Assembly: GCA_002327445.1 (NCBI GenBank)
Contig: DCWA01000032.1
Coordinates: 62,991-126,990, forward strand
DNA from: Desulfobacteraceae bacterium UBA2174
GTDB lineage: Bacteria; Desulfobacterota; Desulfobacteria; Desulfobacterales; UBA2174
DNA length: 64,000 bases
Direction: 5' to 3'
The notes below the pieces were generated by a model. It was not told the DNA's origin, ran no database searches, and was given only the letters and a program-made list of their open reading frames with translations. How positions within the stretch are numbered: position 1 is the first letter of the stretch; every line of letters starts with the position of its first letter. The position numbers and the translations under genes were made by a program. Below are positions 17,476 to 27,238 of the stretch, one piece after another.

Positions 17476-18270
17476 ATGAACGAAAGCCATCCGAAGCCTT
17501 CGGCCCACCGCTCCGCCAAACCTTGGTTTTACGGTTTGGCGCTGGTGGCGCTGATCTCCCTGGCGATGGTGCGCGGTTTGCGGGAAGCCCCGAATTCCCC
17601 GCCCGCTGCGCCCGCTGGCGAGGCTTCCCGGGTGTGCCTGCCGGTTCATGAACCCCCGGTGATCGACTTCGAAGCCCTGGAACAGGACGCGGCGGCAAGG
17701 GAGCAAATGGCCGAGCGCAAGGCCGCTCACGGCCTGGAAACGTCCATGGACATGATCGTCACGGGCCAGGAGTCGATCCGGGTCGGCGATCAAACAGTGG
17801 CCATGTCCGAAATCCAGCGACAGATCGCCGTGAAGGAGGGGCGCATCATCGAATCCGACACCGATGCCGGCGCGCCGAGCTCCCCGGAGGTCTACGGGAT
17901 CCATGTGGTTCAGCCCGGGGACAGCCTCTGGAATATTCATTTCGCGTTGCTGAAAGACTATTTCAAGCACAAGAAGGTGGATCTCCCCCCTTTGGCCGAT
18001 GAACCGCGCTTCAACGGCACCAGCAGTGGAGTGGGTCGGCTGCTGAAATTTTCCGAGGGCATGGTCTATATTTTCAACCTGCGCGAGCGGCGCCTGGATT
18101 CTTCCATCGATCTGATCCAGCCCCGCAGCAAAATCGTGGTCTACAGGATGCGTGAGGTGTTTTCGCTCCTGGATCAGGTCGACGTGAACATGCTGGACCG
18201 GATCCGTTTCGACGGCGACACGCTCTGGTTCCAGGCCGATCCTTCATCCACACCGCCGCCATCCCGGTGA
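17476..18270 (+). CDS. Membrane-anchored protein with LysM-like motif
   Basis: A 264-residue protein with one N-terminal membrane span (residues ~18-35, FYGLALVALISLAMV), a periplasmic linker, and a LysM-like block near residues 148-165 (VVQPGDSLWNIHFALL). The last 80 residues are predicted beta/alpha with no family I recognise. LysM-type motifs often bind peptidoglycan, but this one is followed by an unusual segment, so binding is inferred. It follows the RNase G gene by 20 bp. Confidence 0.75.
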   Translation: MNESHPKPSAHRSAKPWFYGLALVALISLAMVRGLREAPNSPPAAPAGEASRVCLPVHEPPVIDFEALEQDAAAREQMAERKAAHGLETSMDMIVTGQESIRVGDQTVAMSEIQRQIAVKEGRIIESDTDAGAPSSPEVYGIHVVQPGDSLWNIHFALLKDYFKHKKVDLPPLADEPRFNGTSSGVGRLLKFSEGMVYIFNLRERRLDSSIDLIQPRSKIVVYRMREVFSLLDQVDVNMLDRIRFDGDTLWFQADPSSTPPPSR

Positions 18271-18339
18271 CAATTTTCCGGCGCCGGCATGAGGACTTTT
18301 TCCCACCCGGGCGGCGGGGCTTCCAAAATTCGAAATGAT

Positions 18340-18368
18340 TTGACCCCACTGGTGATTTCCAGTATATC
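18340..18368 (+). promoter_or_regulatory. Sigma-70-type promoter for yajC-secD-secF
   Basis: TTGACC at 18340-18345, 17-bp spacer, TATATC at 18363-18368. It gives a leader of about 130 nt that ends in a GGCCGC/GCGGCC hairpin (18470-18487) just before the yajC ribosome site. Confidence 0.6.
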
Positions 18369-18508
18369 AGCCCCGACTTTGCCCGCCGCTGCCGGCAAGG
18401 AGGCCGTCGATGGCCGTTCGCCGGGATATCGGTGTTGGAAACCCGCAGGCAAAAACCAATGATCAACCCGGCCGCTCACAGGCGGCCTGAAGAAAGGGAG
18501 GTGGCGGT

Positions 18509-18886
18509 TTGATCGATATCGCTTACGCCATGGGTCAGGGGGGCGCGGCTCCCCAGGGGGCTGCCGGGGGGTTTGCCTCTTTCGTTCCGCTGATCTTGAT
18601 GTTCGTCATTTTTTATTTTCTGTTGATCCGGCCACAGCAGAAGAAGCAAAAAGAGCACCGCACCATGCTCGCCGAATTGAAAAAGGGCGACCGCATCATC
18701 ACCAGCGGGGGGCTTCACGGCCGGATCACCGGGATGGACGAAACGACATTGACCGTGGAAATCGCCGAGAAGGTCCGGGTGAAGGTCAGCCGGGGCAACG
18801 TGGCAGCCCTTGTTCGGGCATCTGCCCCTACCCCTGCCGCCAAACCCGACACCGCCGAAAACAAGCCCGACAAGACCGAAAAATAA
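18509..18886 (+). CDS. yajC: Preprotein translocase auxiliary subunit YajC
   Basis: Small inner-membrane partner of SecDF. The 125-residue product has one membrane span (residues ~25-45, FVPLILMFVIFYFLLIRP), the diagnostic RPQQKKQKEH block, and the KGDRIITSGGLHGRI domain, ending in an Ala/Pro/Lys tail. Translation most likely starts at TTG 18509-18511 after GGGAGGTGG; ATG at 18530 would give a slightly shorter protein with no better site. It heads yajC-secD-secF. Confidence 0.95.
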   Translation: MIDIAYAMGQGGAAPQGAAGGFASFVPLILMFVIFYFLLIRPQQKKQKEHRTMLAELKKGDRIITSGGLHGRITGMDETTLTVEIAEKVRVKVSRGNVAALVRASAPTPAAKPDTAENKPDKTEK

Positions 18887-18964
18887 ACGGGAATTCCCCG
18901 GGCGGCGGTTCGAGAACCGCGGGGACGACGGTTCGACCGAATCCACGAGGAAAGGACAAGAGCT

Positions 18965-20542
18965 TTGAAGCGCATCTCCTGGCGCCTGATCGCCATCGTT
19001 GCGGCGCTGGTGACCGCCGTGGTCTACCTCCTGCCGACCCTCCATCCCGGCCTCTGGCCGCACAAACGCATCAATCTGGGACTTGACCTGCAAGGCGGGA
19101 TGCATCTCCTGTTCCGGGTCGACCGGGAAAAGGCGGTCGAAGCGGCTGTTGAACGCAATGCCGACGAGGTGCGCGACGCCCTGCGCCAGGCCCGGGTCCG
19201 CTACCAGCGGATCGAAGTCGCCGAAGGCCGCCACATCGAGGTCCAGCTCGCCGGCCAGGAGGCCAGCGACGGGTTCCAGACCGTCCTCGACAAGGAATTC
19301 GTCGGATTGCGCATCGTGTCCGACCAGCGCGCCGATGATCTGCGCACGGTGGTCCTGACCCTGCCCGACAAGGAAATCGAACATATCCAGACGCTGTCGG
19401 TGGCCCAGGCCCTGGAGACGATCCGCAACCGCATCGACCAGTTCGGCGTCAGTGAACCGGACATCCGCCGCCAGGCCGATGATCAGATCCTGCTGCAACT
19501 GCCGGGCGTCAAGGAACAGAAGCGGGCCAAGGAGCTGATCGGCCGAACCGCCCTGCTCGAATTCAAGCTCGTCGATGAACTCAACGATCTCGGCGCCGCC
19601 CTGGAAGGCAATGTGCCGGCGGGAAGCGAAGTCCTCTACGAAGTGGCCCGCGACCCCTCCACCAATCGCACCATCAAGACACCGTACCTGATCAAGAAGC
19701 GCGCCCTGCTCACCGGCGGATACCTCACCGACGCCCGGGTGCAGATCGATTCCCAGTACAACGAGCCCTACGTGTCCATCGATTTCGACAAGAAGGGCGG
19801 CCAGATCTTCGAGCGCGTCACCGCTGAAAACGTGAAGAAGCGATTGGCGATCGTCCTTGACGGCAAGGTATACAGCGCACCGGTGATTCAGGAAAAAATC
19901 TCGGGCGGTCAAGCCCGTATCACCGGCAGTTTCACCACCGAGGAAGCCCGGGACCTGGCGATCGTCCTGCGCTCCGGCGCCCTGCCGGCGCCGCTGATCC
20001 TGGAAGAGGAGCGCTCGGTGGGCCCGTCTCTGGGCTCCGAATCCATCCGCAGCGGCATGATTTCGATGATTATCGGCGGGGTTCTGGTGATCGTGTTCAT
20101 GGTGCTCTATTACCGGGCGGCGGGCCTGATCGCCGACTGCTCTCTGTTGTTCAACATGCTGCTCATCGCCGCGGGCCTGGCGGCGTTCCAGGCGACCCTG
20201 ACGTTGCCGGGCATCGCCGGGATCATCCTCACCATCGGCATGGCGGTGGATGCCAATGTCTTGATTTACGAGAGAATCCGGGAAGAGCTGGCCGTCGGCA
20301 AGTCCGTGCGCGCCGCCGTGGACGCCGGCTACGACCGGGCTAGCCTCGCGATCATCGACTCCAACCTCACCACCTTGATCGCCGCACTGGTCCTGTTCCA
20401 ATTCGGCACCGGGCCGGTCAAGGGGTTTGCCGTCACCCTCAGCCTGGGGGTCGTGGCGAGTATGTTCGCAGCCCTGGTCTTCACCCGCGAGGTCTTCGAG
20501 CAGATGCTCATAGGCCGCAAGATCACCCGCTTGAGCATCTAA
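18965..20542 (+). CDS. secD: Protein translocase subunit SecD
   Basis: Uses the proton motive force to pull secreted proteins across the membrane with SecF. The 525-residue product has span 1 at residues ~7-25, the D1 motif INLGLDLQGGMHLLFRV, a large periplasmic domain, and the C-terminal RND-type block of five spans with GMAVDANVLIYERIREE. The start is TTG at 18965-18967, after GGAAAGGA; no in-frame ATG precedes the first span. It sits 78 bp after yajC and 34 bp before secF. Confidence 0.96.
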   Translation: MKRISWRLIAIVAALVTAVVYLLPTLHPGLWPHKRINLGLDLQGGMHLLFRVDREKAVEAAVERNADEVRDALRQARVRYQRIEVAEGRHIEVQLAGQEASDGFQTVLDKEFVGLRIVSDQRADDLRTVVLTLPDKEIEHIQTLSVAQALETIRNRIDQFGVSEPDIRRQADDQILLQLPGVKEQKRAKELIGRTALLEFKLVDELNDLGAALEGNVPAGSEVLYEVARDPSTNRTIKTPYLIKKRALLTGGYLTDARVQIDSQYNEPYVSIDFDKKGGQIFERVTAENVKKRLAIVLDGKVYSAPVIQEKISGGQARITGSFTTEEARDLAIVLRSGALPAPLILEEERSVGPSLGSESIRSGMISMIIGGVLVIVFMVLYYRAAGLIADCSLLFNMLLIAAGLAAFQATLTLPGIAGIILTIGMAVDANVLIYERIREELAVGKSVRAAVDAGYDRASLAIIDSNLTTLIAALVLFQFGTGPVKGFAVTLSLGVVASMFAALVFTREVFEQMLIGRKITRLSI

Positions 20543-20576
20543 CCGCGGTAGATAAGGTAGATAAGGACGTCGCCCA

Positions 20577-21614
20577 ATGCAGTTCATCAAGCCTGACATC
20601 AACATCGACTTCATCGGCAAACGTCGTCTGGCCTACGGATTTTCCATCCTGCTGGTCCTGCTCACCATCGCCACGCTGATCTGGCACCGCGGGCCGCGCT
20701 ACGGTATCGATTTCGTCGGCGGCCTGGTGATCCAGGTCAAGCTGGACCGGGCGGTGGAGCTGGACAGCATCCAAAAAACCCTGGCCGATGTCGGCCTGAG
20801 CCAGGCCACCGTGCAGCGTTTCGGCCAGGCCTCGGACCACGAATACCTCGTGCGCAGCGACCGGGCGGAAAACCACGAGGATCTGGCCCGGCAATTCACC
20901 GAACGCCTCCATCAGGCCACCGGGGCAACCGCCGAGATCCAGCGCGTCGAGATGGTCGGTCCCCAGGTCGGCCACGATTTGCAGCACAAGGCGTTGCTGG
21001 CCATCTTCTTCTCCATCCTGTTCATGGCGATCTACATCAGCGGCCGCTTCGAACAGCGCTGGATGATCAGCGGCCTGATCGCCGTGGTGCTCATCGGCAC
21101 GGTTTACCTGTTGTCGCTCTTCGACGTCGGCATCACGGTGCTCATCGTCGTGGCCCTGGGGGTCACCCTGATTCTGTTCTGGGTGTTGAAGCTGCGCTAC
21201 GCCATGGGGGCCACCGTGGCCCTGATCCACGACGTGATCGTCACCGTGGGATTTTTCTCGCTGCTCGACAAGGAGTTTTCCCTCCCGATCATCGCGGCCC
21301 TCCTCACGATCATCGGCTATTCGGTCAACGACACCATCGTCATTTTCGATCGAATCCGGGAAAACCTGCGCAAGAATCCGCGCCAATCGTTCGCGGAAAT
21401 CGTGAACCGCAGCGTCAACGAGACCTTGAGCCGCACCGTTTTGACCACCGGCACCTCTCTGGTGGTCGTCCTGGCCTTGACGATACTCGGAGGCGGCATC
21501 ATTCATGATTTTTCCCTAGCCTTGCTGGTGGGTTTCATTTCGGGGGTCTACTCGACGGTCTATGTGGCCAGCCCCTTTCTCTTGTCCTGGCAGGATAAGG
21601 CCAGCCGCGCCTGA
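20577..21614 (+). CDS. secF: Protein translocase subunit SecF
   Basis: Partner of SecD. The 345-residue product has span 1 (residues ~20-38), the YGIDFVGGLVIQVKL motif, a short periplasmic domain, and the C-terminal membrane block with GYSVNDTIVIFDRIRENLR. ATG at 20577 is 34 bp after secD; the gap contains the short word repeat GATAAGGTAGATAAGG. Length and topology are normal. Confidence 0.96.
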   Translation: MQFIKPDINIDFIGKRRLAYGFSILLVLLTIATLIWHRGPRYGIDFVGGLVIQVKLDRAVELDSIQKTLADVGLSQATVQRFGQASDHEYLVRSDRAENHEDLARQFTERLHQATGATAEIQRVEMVGPQVGHDLQHKALLAIFFSILFMAIYISGRFEQRWMISGLIAVVLIGTVYLLSLFDVGITVLIVVALGVTLILFWVLKLRYAMGATVALIHDVIVTVGFFSLLDKEFSLPIIAALLTIIGYSVNDTIVIFDRIRENLRKNPRQSFAEIVNRSVNETLSRTVLTTGTSLVVVLALTILGGGIIHDFSLALLVGFISGVYSTVYVASPFLLSWQDKASRA

Positions 21615-21679
21615 ACTCCGTCACGGATCGGACCCGATGCTGAACCGTCCCGCCGCAGGTTCCTTCGCCCGGAGGCGGA

Positions 21680-22774
21680 ATGGAGCGCTTGCTGCCCTGG
21701 TTCACCCTGGCCGGTGTCCGCGGCATCGGCCCGCATCTGTTCAAACGGCTGCTGGAAACGTTCGGATCCCCGGAAACAGTGCTGGCCTCGGGACCCCTGA
21801 TGCTCAGATCCCGGGCAGGCATCTCCGAACCGCTGGCCCGCGCCATCGCCTCCGCCAAGCCGCCGGAAGGGGTGAGGGCCAACCTGGCGGCGGCACATGC
21901 CGCCGGGGTACGGATCGTCACCTTCAACGATGCAGATTACCCTGTTCTGCTGCGCCAGATTCCGGATCCGCCACCGCTGCTGTATGCGCTGGGTGAATTG
22001 TCCGACGCGGCGCCGGCCATCGCCATGGTCGGCGCCCGCAGTGCCACCGAGTACGGCTTGAACACCGGGCGGGATTTGGCCTCTCATCTGGCGCGCAGGG
22101 GAATCACCGTGGTCAGCGGTCTGGCGCTGGGAATCGATACGGCGGTCCATCTCGGGGCGCTGGATGTCGAGGGACGCACCGTGGCGGTGCTCGGCAGCGG
22201 CCTGGGACACATCTATCCTCCGGAGAACCGCCGCCTCGCCCGGCGCATTGCCGACACCGGCGCCGTGGTGAGCGAACTGCCGATGAGCGCCGGCCCGGAT
22301 GCTCATCACTTTCCCCGTCGCAACCGCATCATCAGCGGAATGAGCCTGGGGACGGTGGTGGTGGAGGCCAGCCGCCGCAGCGGCGCCCTGATCACGGCAA
22401 GAATGGCACTGGACCAAAACCGTGAGGTCTTCGCGGTCCCCGGCAGCATCGGATCGCTCAAAAGCGCCGGCAGCCATCACTTGATCCACCAGGGCGCCAA
22501 ATTGGTCGCGCGGGTGGAAGACATCCTGGAGGAGCTGCCAGACGCTTCTCTTGCCGGCGACTGCGCCGATCCGCCGGTAAAGGCATCGACAGCGGCGATC
22601 TCCACCGACGGCCAAACCGTCCTGGCGGCCCTGGACGCCTACCCGGTGCATATCGACGTCCTGGCCCGCAAGCTCCAATTGCCGGCCGGTTCCCTGGCCG
22701 GAACCCTGCTGGAACTGGAGCTGGCCGGGGTCGTCTTGCAGTGGCCGGGCAAACGCTTCGCCCGCAAACCCTGA
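21680..22774 (+). CDS. dprA: DNA-processing protein DprA
   Basis: Loads RecA on incoming single-stranded DNA during transformation, and is widely kept in non-competent bacteria too. The 364-residue product has an N-terminal HhH-like/SAM region (VRGIGPHLFKRLLETFG), the Rossmann-like core with GARSATEYG, SGLALGID, VLGSGLGHIYPPENRRL and FPRRNRIISG, and a C-terminal winged-helix-like segment. The ATG at 21680 follows GGAGGCG. It lies 65 bp after secF and may be read from the same transcript. Confidence 0.95.
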   Translation: MERLLPWFTLAGVRGIGPHLFKRLLETFGSPETVLASGPLMLRSRAGISEPLARAIASAKPPEGVRANLAAAHAAGVRIVTFNDADYPVLLRQIPDPPPLLYALGELSDAAPAIAMVGARSATEYGLNTGRDLASHLARRGITVVSGLALGIDTAVHLGALDVEGRTVAVLGSGLGHIYPPENRRLARRIADTGAVVSELPMSAGPDAHHFPRRNRIISGMSLGTVVVEASRRSGALITARMALDQNREVFAVPGSIGSLKSAGSHHLIHQGAKLVARVEDILEELPDASLAGDCADPPVKASTAAISTDGQTVLAALDAYPVHIDVLARKLQLPAGSLAGTLLELELAGVVLQWPGKRFARKP

Positions 22775-22941
22775 AAGCGCGGCCGGTTGGCATCAAGGAA
22801 CTGGCCACCGGGCGGGTGCGGCCGGGATCGACGCGGCAAACCCTTTCAATCCTGTGCGGCCAGTTGCAAGGGGCCAATTCCGCACAGGGGCATTAGATCA
22901 AGGCAATCCGCAAACGGATAGCCGACCGTTGGAGAAGGATC

Positions 22942-25263
22942 GTGACCAAACCGCTGGTAATCGTGGAATCGCCCACCAAGGTACGCACCATCAAGAAATA
23001 CATCGGCAAGGATTACAATGTCGCCGCCACCGTCGGGCACATCAAGGACCTGCCGGTGCGGGACATCGGCATCGACATCGAACACGATTTCACTCCCCGC
23101 TACCAGACCATCGCCGGCAAGCAGAAGGTCATCAGCGAGTTGAAGCGCGCCGCCGGAGACGCCGCCGATATCTACCTGGCGCCGGACCCGGACCGGGAGG
23201 GCGAGGCGATTGCCTGGCACACCGCCGAAGTGCTTCAAAAAAAAGGGCGCGAATTCCACCGGGTGCTCTTCCATGAGCTGACCGGCGGCGCCATCCGCGA
23301 GGCCATGGCCCACCCGCAGCCTCTCAACGCCCACAAATATGACGCCCAGCAGGCCAGGCGGATCCTGGACCGCCTCGTCGGCTACCAGGTTTCCCCGCTG
23401 CTCTGGCGCAAGGTGAAGGGCGGACTGAGCGCAGGCCGGGTGCAATCGGTGGCCGTGCGCATCATCTGCGAACGAGAGCGGGCCATCCAGGCCTTCGAAC
23501 CTGAAGAGTACTGGTCCATCACCGCCGAACTGAGCCCCGCCGGTGGACCGGACGCCCGCACCGATGCGCCGGCGACCTTTGCGGCCAAGCTGATCAAGAA
23601 AGGCGATACCCGGGTCAAGATCCCCGACGAAGCCGCGGCGCGGGCGATTCTCGGCGAACTGGAAGGTGCCGCCTACACCGTGGCCAAGGTGGTGCAGAAG
23701 ACGATTCGGCGCAACCCGTTGCCGCCGTTCATCACCAGCAAGCTCCAGCAGGAGGCGATCCAGAAGCTGCGCTTCTCGGCCAAGAAGACCATGATCATCG
23801 CCCAGCAGCTCTACGAGGGCATCGACATCGGCGACGGTGCCCCCGAAGGGCTGATCACCTACATGCGTACCGACTCGACGCGCATCTCCGAGGAAGCCGC
23901 CAACGAGGCCCTGAGCCTGATCCGCCAGCATTTCGGCCCGGAATACGCCATTCCCCGGCCCCGCGTGTTCGTCAACAAGAACAAGGCCCAGGACGCCCAC
24001 GAGGCCATCCGCCCCACCGTGGTGACCAACACCCCGGACAAGCTGGCCCGCTATCTCAACGACGACCAGTTGTCCCTCTACCGCCTCATCTGGCAACGTT
24101 TCATCGCCTCCCAGATGGCCCAGGCCGAAATCGATCAAAACACGGTCACCATCGCCGCCGGCGACTATTTCTTCGGTGCCTCGGGATCGACGATCCGTTT
24201 TCCAGGATTCATGGCCCTTTACCTGAGTTTCGAGGAAAGCGGCGCCCGGGAGCAGGAACAACAAAAGACCATGCTGCCGCCGCTGCGCAACGGGCAGGCG
24301 CTGCACCTTCACACGCTGGTGCCCCGGCAGCACTTCACTCAGCCGCCGCCCCGGTTTTCAGAGGCATCCCTCGTCAAGGAGCTTGAAGAAAACGGCATCG
24401 GCCGACCCAGCACCTATGCCACCATCCTGAGCACCATCCGCGAAAAAGGCTACGTGGAGATGACCAAGGGATACTTCCATCCCACCGAACTGGGCTTCAT
24501 CGTCAACGACCTGCTCGTGGCCAACTTTTCCGACATCTTCGGGGTCCACTTCACCGCTCGCCTCGAGGACAATCTCGACCGGATCGAAGCCGCCCAGGTC
24601 GACTCGCTGGCGGTGCTCAAGGAGTTTTACGCCCAGTTCTCCCAAGAGCTGGAGCGTGCCGGGGAAAACATGCGCAGCATGCGCGGCATCGGCATCCCGG
24701 TGGGACTGCCCTGCCCCGCATGCGGCAAGGGGGAGCTCCACATCAAGGTGGGGAAAAACGGCGCCTACCTCGCCTGCGACCGCTATCCCGCCTGCCGCTT
24801 CACCTGCAACTATCAGCGGGATGAGAAGGGGCGCGTCCAACCGATTCAACCGGCGGCGGAAACCGTCTCTGACAAACTGTGCGAGAAGTGCGGCCGCCCC
24901 ATGCTCGTCAAGGAGGGCCGGTTCGGCCCGTTCCTGGCGTGCAGCGGCTACCCGGAGTGCCAACACACCGCTTCACTCAACGGCAGCGGCGGAGGCATCC
25001 CCACCGGCGTGGCCTGCCCGGTACCGGGTTGCGGCGGTATGCTGATGGAGCGCCGCTCCAAACGCGGCAAGGTATTTTACGGCTGCAGCCGGTATCCGGA
25101 CTGCGACTACGCCATCTGGGACAAGCCGGTGCCGATCCCGTGTCCGCGCTGCGGCCATCCATTTTTGGTGGAAAAGCACACCAAGAAGGACGGCGTATTC
25201 CTCGCCTGCCCCAATCCCGGATGCGGGTATCGGCAGGATCTCGACAAAAATCCGGCGGACTGA
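22942..25263 (+). CDS. topA: DNA topoisomerase I
   Basis: Relaxes negative supercoils. The 773-residue type IA enzyme has the TOPRIM domain (VIVESPTKVRTIKKYIG at 6-22; PDPDREGEAIAWH), the active-site ITYMRTDSTRIS with Tyr307, and four C-terminal Cys4 zinc ribbons beginning near residues 590, 645, 692 and 733 (CPACGKG, CEKCGRP, CPVPGCGG, CPRCGHP). It starts with GTG at 22942 after GGAGAAGGA. Four ribbons is more than the three of E. coli TopA, but variable numbers are known. Confidence 0.96.
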   Translation: MTKPLVIVESPTKVRTIKKYIGKDYNVAATVGHIKDLPVRDIGIDIEHDFTPRYQTIAGKQKVISELKRAAGDAADIYLAPDPDREGEAIAWHTAEVLQKKGREFHRVLFHELTGGAIREAMAHPQPLNAHKYDAQQARRILDRLVGYQVSPLLWRKVKGGLSAGRVQSVAVRIICERERAIQAFEPEEYWSITAELSPAGGPDARTDAPATFAAKLIKKGDTRVKIPDEAAARAILGELEGAAYTVAKVVQKTIRRNPLPPFITSKLQQEAIQKLRFSAKKTMIIAQQLYEGIDIGDGAPEGLITYMRTDSTRISEEAANEALSLIRQHFGPEYAIPRPRVFVNKNKAQDAHEAIRPTVVTNTPDKLARYLNDDQLSLYRLIWQRFIASQMAQAEIDQNTVTIAAGDYFFGASGSTIRFPGFMALYLSFEESGAREQEQQKTMLPPLRNGQALHLHTLVPRQHFTQPPPRFSEASLVKELEENGIGRPSTYATILSTIREKGYVEMTKGYFHPTELGFIVNDLLVANFSDIFGVHFTARLEDNLDRIEAAQVDSLAVLKEFYAQFSQELERAGENMRSMRGIGIPVGLPCPACGKGELHIKVGKNGAYLACDRYPACRFTCNYQRDEKGRVQPIQPAAETVSDKLCEKCGRPMLVKEGRFGPFLACSGYPECQHTASLNGSGGGIPTGVACPVPGCGGMLMERRSKRGKVFYGCSRYPDCDYAIWDKPVPIPCPRCGHPFLVEKHTKKDGVFLACPNPGCGYRQDLDKNPAD

Positions 25264-25331
25264 GGCGCCGGTGCGCCGTCACCCCGCTTCCCCCCGGCGC
25301 AGAGCATCAAAAAACAAAACTGAATGCCGAA

Positions 25332-25360
25332 TTTTCAGAAAGCGCCGATTACGCTATAAA
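25332..25360 (+). promoter_or_regulatory. Sigma-70-type promoter for the DUF89-like gene
   Basis: TTTTCA at 25332-25337, 17-bp spacer, TATAAA at 25355-25360, within an AT-rich patch 70 bp before the ATG at 25430. A GCGCCGG/CCGGCGC hairpin without a T-run lies just upstream, past topA. Confidence 0.5.
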
Positions 25361-25429
25361 ATATTTTGAACGGCAGATTCAGGCAGCGGCCCCATCGCCG
25401 AACCGGGGTCGACTGGAGGAATCCAAACC

Positions 25430-27238
25430 ATGGACGACAATCCCCCATCCCACGACCATCAATTCGACTACCATCCCGGCCTCAACCCGGAAATCGATGC
25501 CTGGCACACCGCCTTTTTCATCGAAAACCACCTGGACCACCTTTCCCATCCCCATCTGGCCGCCTCCCCGGAACAGGTCCGGTTCATGGTTTTTCCCGAA
25601 GACGGCGTGCGCTACTACCCGTGTTCGGACCGGATGTTCGCCGCCATCATGGACCGCACCCAGTCGGCCTATCTGCAGCGTTCGTACAACGCGGTGCTCC
25701 AGCGCATCCTCGCCCTGATCGACGGACAAATCGAAGACCCGAAGGAAAAGGAGTTTCTCGAAGCCCTGATCATCACCAAGTACAAGCACGAAACCCACGA
25801 CGAAATTATGATCCCGTCCCGGGTGGAAAAGCGCCTGATGAGCATTTTCATCCGCCGCACCCAGATCGAGGACCCGTTTCGCAGGCTGAAGGAACGGCGC
25901 AACCAGCGCGCCGCCACGGCGCTGGCTTCGCCGGCCTTCCGATCGGCGCTGGACTATGTCGACCCCAAGGAGTTGGCCGCCCCGCTGGACAACCTCAACG
26001 CCATCAAGCAGATGGCCGATGCCATCCAGTTGAGCCGCCTCCTGTGCGCCGCGACTCGCCATGCGATCTGGGAGCCGGCCGATGCGCCGAGCCTCCAGAC
26101 CGTCGACGCCGTGGCCCTTTGCCGGCAGCCGCCCACCGGCAACGGGGTCGAAGCCTTCTTCAACTTCGTCGGCGTCCGCCCGGACGGAAAAGCGCCGCTG
26201 CCGCGCGAACCCCGCAAGATTCTCTGGCTGATGGACGAGGCGGGGGAAGTGGTGATGGACATTGCCGTGATCCGCCACCTGACGGGACTGGGTCACAAGG
26301 TCATCGTGGTGTTCAAGGGGGGGCCGATGTTCACCAAGGCGGTTTTTGCCGACGCCCGGGAGGATCCGGTGCTGCGCCAGGCCCTGTCCGGGGCATTGTT
26401 CATCGAAGACGAAAAGGTGAGCAAAAACGATTTGCTGCGCATGCTGCGCAGCGACTACGACATCTTCGCCATCAGCGACGGCACCAGCGAACGCCTCAAC
26501 CTCATCCTGACTTCCACGACCTTCGCCAGGGCCTTCAAGGAGGTCAACGCCGTGATTTGCCGCGGCGAGGAACAGCACCGGCGGCTTTTCGTCACCCGCT
26601 TCCAGTTCACCCAGCACCTGTTCAACATCGATGTGGACGACCAGGGGAGGCTGCGGATCGAATACAAGCCGCGCCATCCTGAGGTGATCAAGTTCTCTCA
26701 TGCCGACCTGGAAGCCAAGGCCCGGGCGATCATCGACCGCATGGCGGAAGCCAAGCAAAATGGAATGATCGTGATGTTCTACAGCGGCATCATCGGCTCC
26801 ATCCCCGGCAAGATCGATGTGGCCAAGCAGATCATGGCGACCTTCATCGAGTATCTGCGCGACCAGAGCGCCTCGACCTTCATCATCAACCCCAGCGAGC
26901 ACTACGAGCCGGGGATGGATGCCGACGACCTGATGTACATGTGGGAGATCGTTCAGCGCAGCGGCTATCTCGACATCTGGCGCTTCCAGACCAATGAGGA
27001 CATCGCCAAGGCATTCGAACTGCTGAGTCGCCGGATTCCACCCGAATGGGTCGGCAAGGACGCCACTTATTCCACCGGGTGCACCAAAGAGATGAAGATC
27101 GCCGAGGAAGTCCAGCGCCAGCATCCGGAAATGCAGATCATCGGTCCGCCGCCGGAAAAGTTCATGCGCCGCAGCGAGTACGGCATCGGCAGCATGTATG
27201 ACCGGTGCCTGGTCGTCCAGGGCTGCCGAACGAATTGA
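25430..27238 (+). CDS. Large protein of unknown function with DUF89-like core
   Basis: A 602-residue soluble protein. Residues ~265-400 resemble the metal-dependent DUF89/ARMT1 phosphatase fold: a strand followed by DEAGE (269-273), then VVFKGGPMFT with Lys296, and a SDGTSER stretch around Asp350, in the same order as DNAGE, VKGGP and the glycine-rich site of that family. The N-terminal ~240 residues are helical with many acidic and aromatic residues; the C-terminal 200 residues have no recognised match. DUF89 members act on damaged sugar phosphates or phosphopantetheine; the substrate here is unknown. ATG follows GGAGG. The DUF89 link is a by-eye motif match. Confidence 0.6.
   Translation: MDDNPPSHDHQFDYHPGLNPEIDAWHTAFFIENHLDHLSHPHLAASPEQVRFMVFPEDGVRYYPCSDRMFAAIMDRTQSAYLQRSYNAVLQRILALIDGQIEDPKEKEFLEALIITKYKHETHDEIMIPSRVEKRLMSIFIRRTQIEDPFRRLKERRNQRAATALASPAFRSALDYVDPKELAAPLDNLNAIKQMADAIQLSRLLCAATRHAIWEPADAPSLQTVDAVALCRQPPTGNGVEAFFNFVGVRPDGKAPLPREPRKILWLMDEAGEVVMDIAVIRHLTGLGHKVIVVFKGGPMFTKAVFADAREDPVLRQALSGALFIEDEKVSKNDLLRMLRSDYDIFAISDGTSERLNLILTSTTFARAFKEVNAVICRGEEQHRRLFVTRFQFTQHLFNIDVDDQGRLRIEYKPRHPEVIKFSHADLEAKARAIIDRMAEAKQNGMIVMFYSGIIGSIPGKIDVAKQIMATFIEYLRDQSASTFIINPSEHYEPGMDADDLMYMWEIVQRSGYLDIWRFQTNEDIAKAFELLSRRIPPEWVGKDATYSTGCTKEMKIAEEVQRQHPEMQIIGPPPEKFMRRSEYGIGSMYDRCLVVQGCRTN

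Noticed and set aside
18476..20620. Long minus-strand frame over yajC-secD
   Set aside because: Antisense shadow; rich in Gly/Asp/Gln/His runs typical of reversed high-GC codons.
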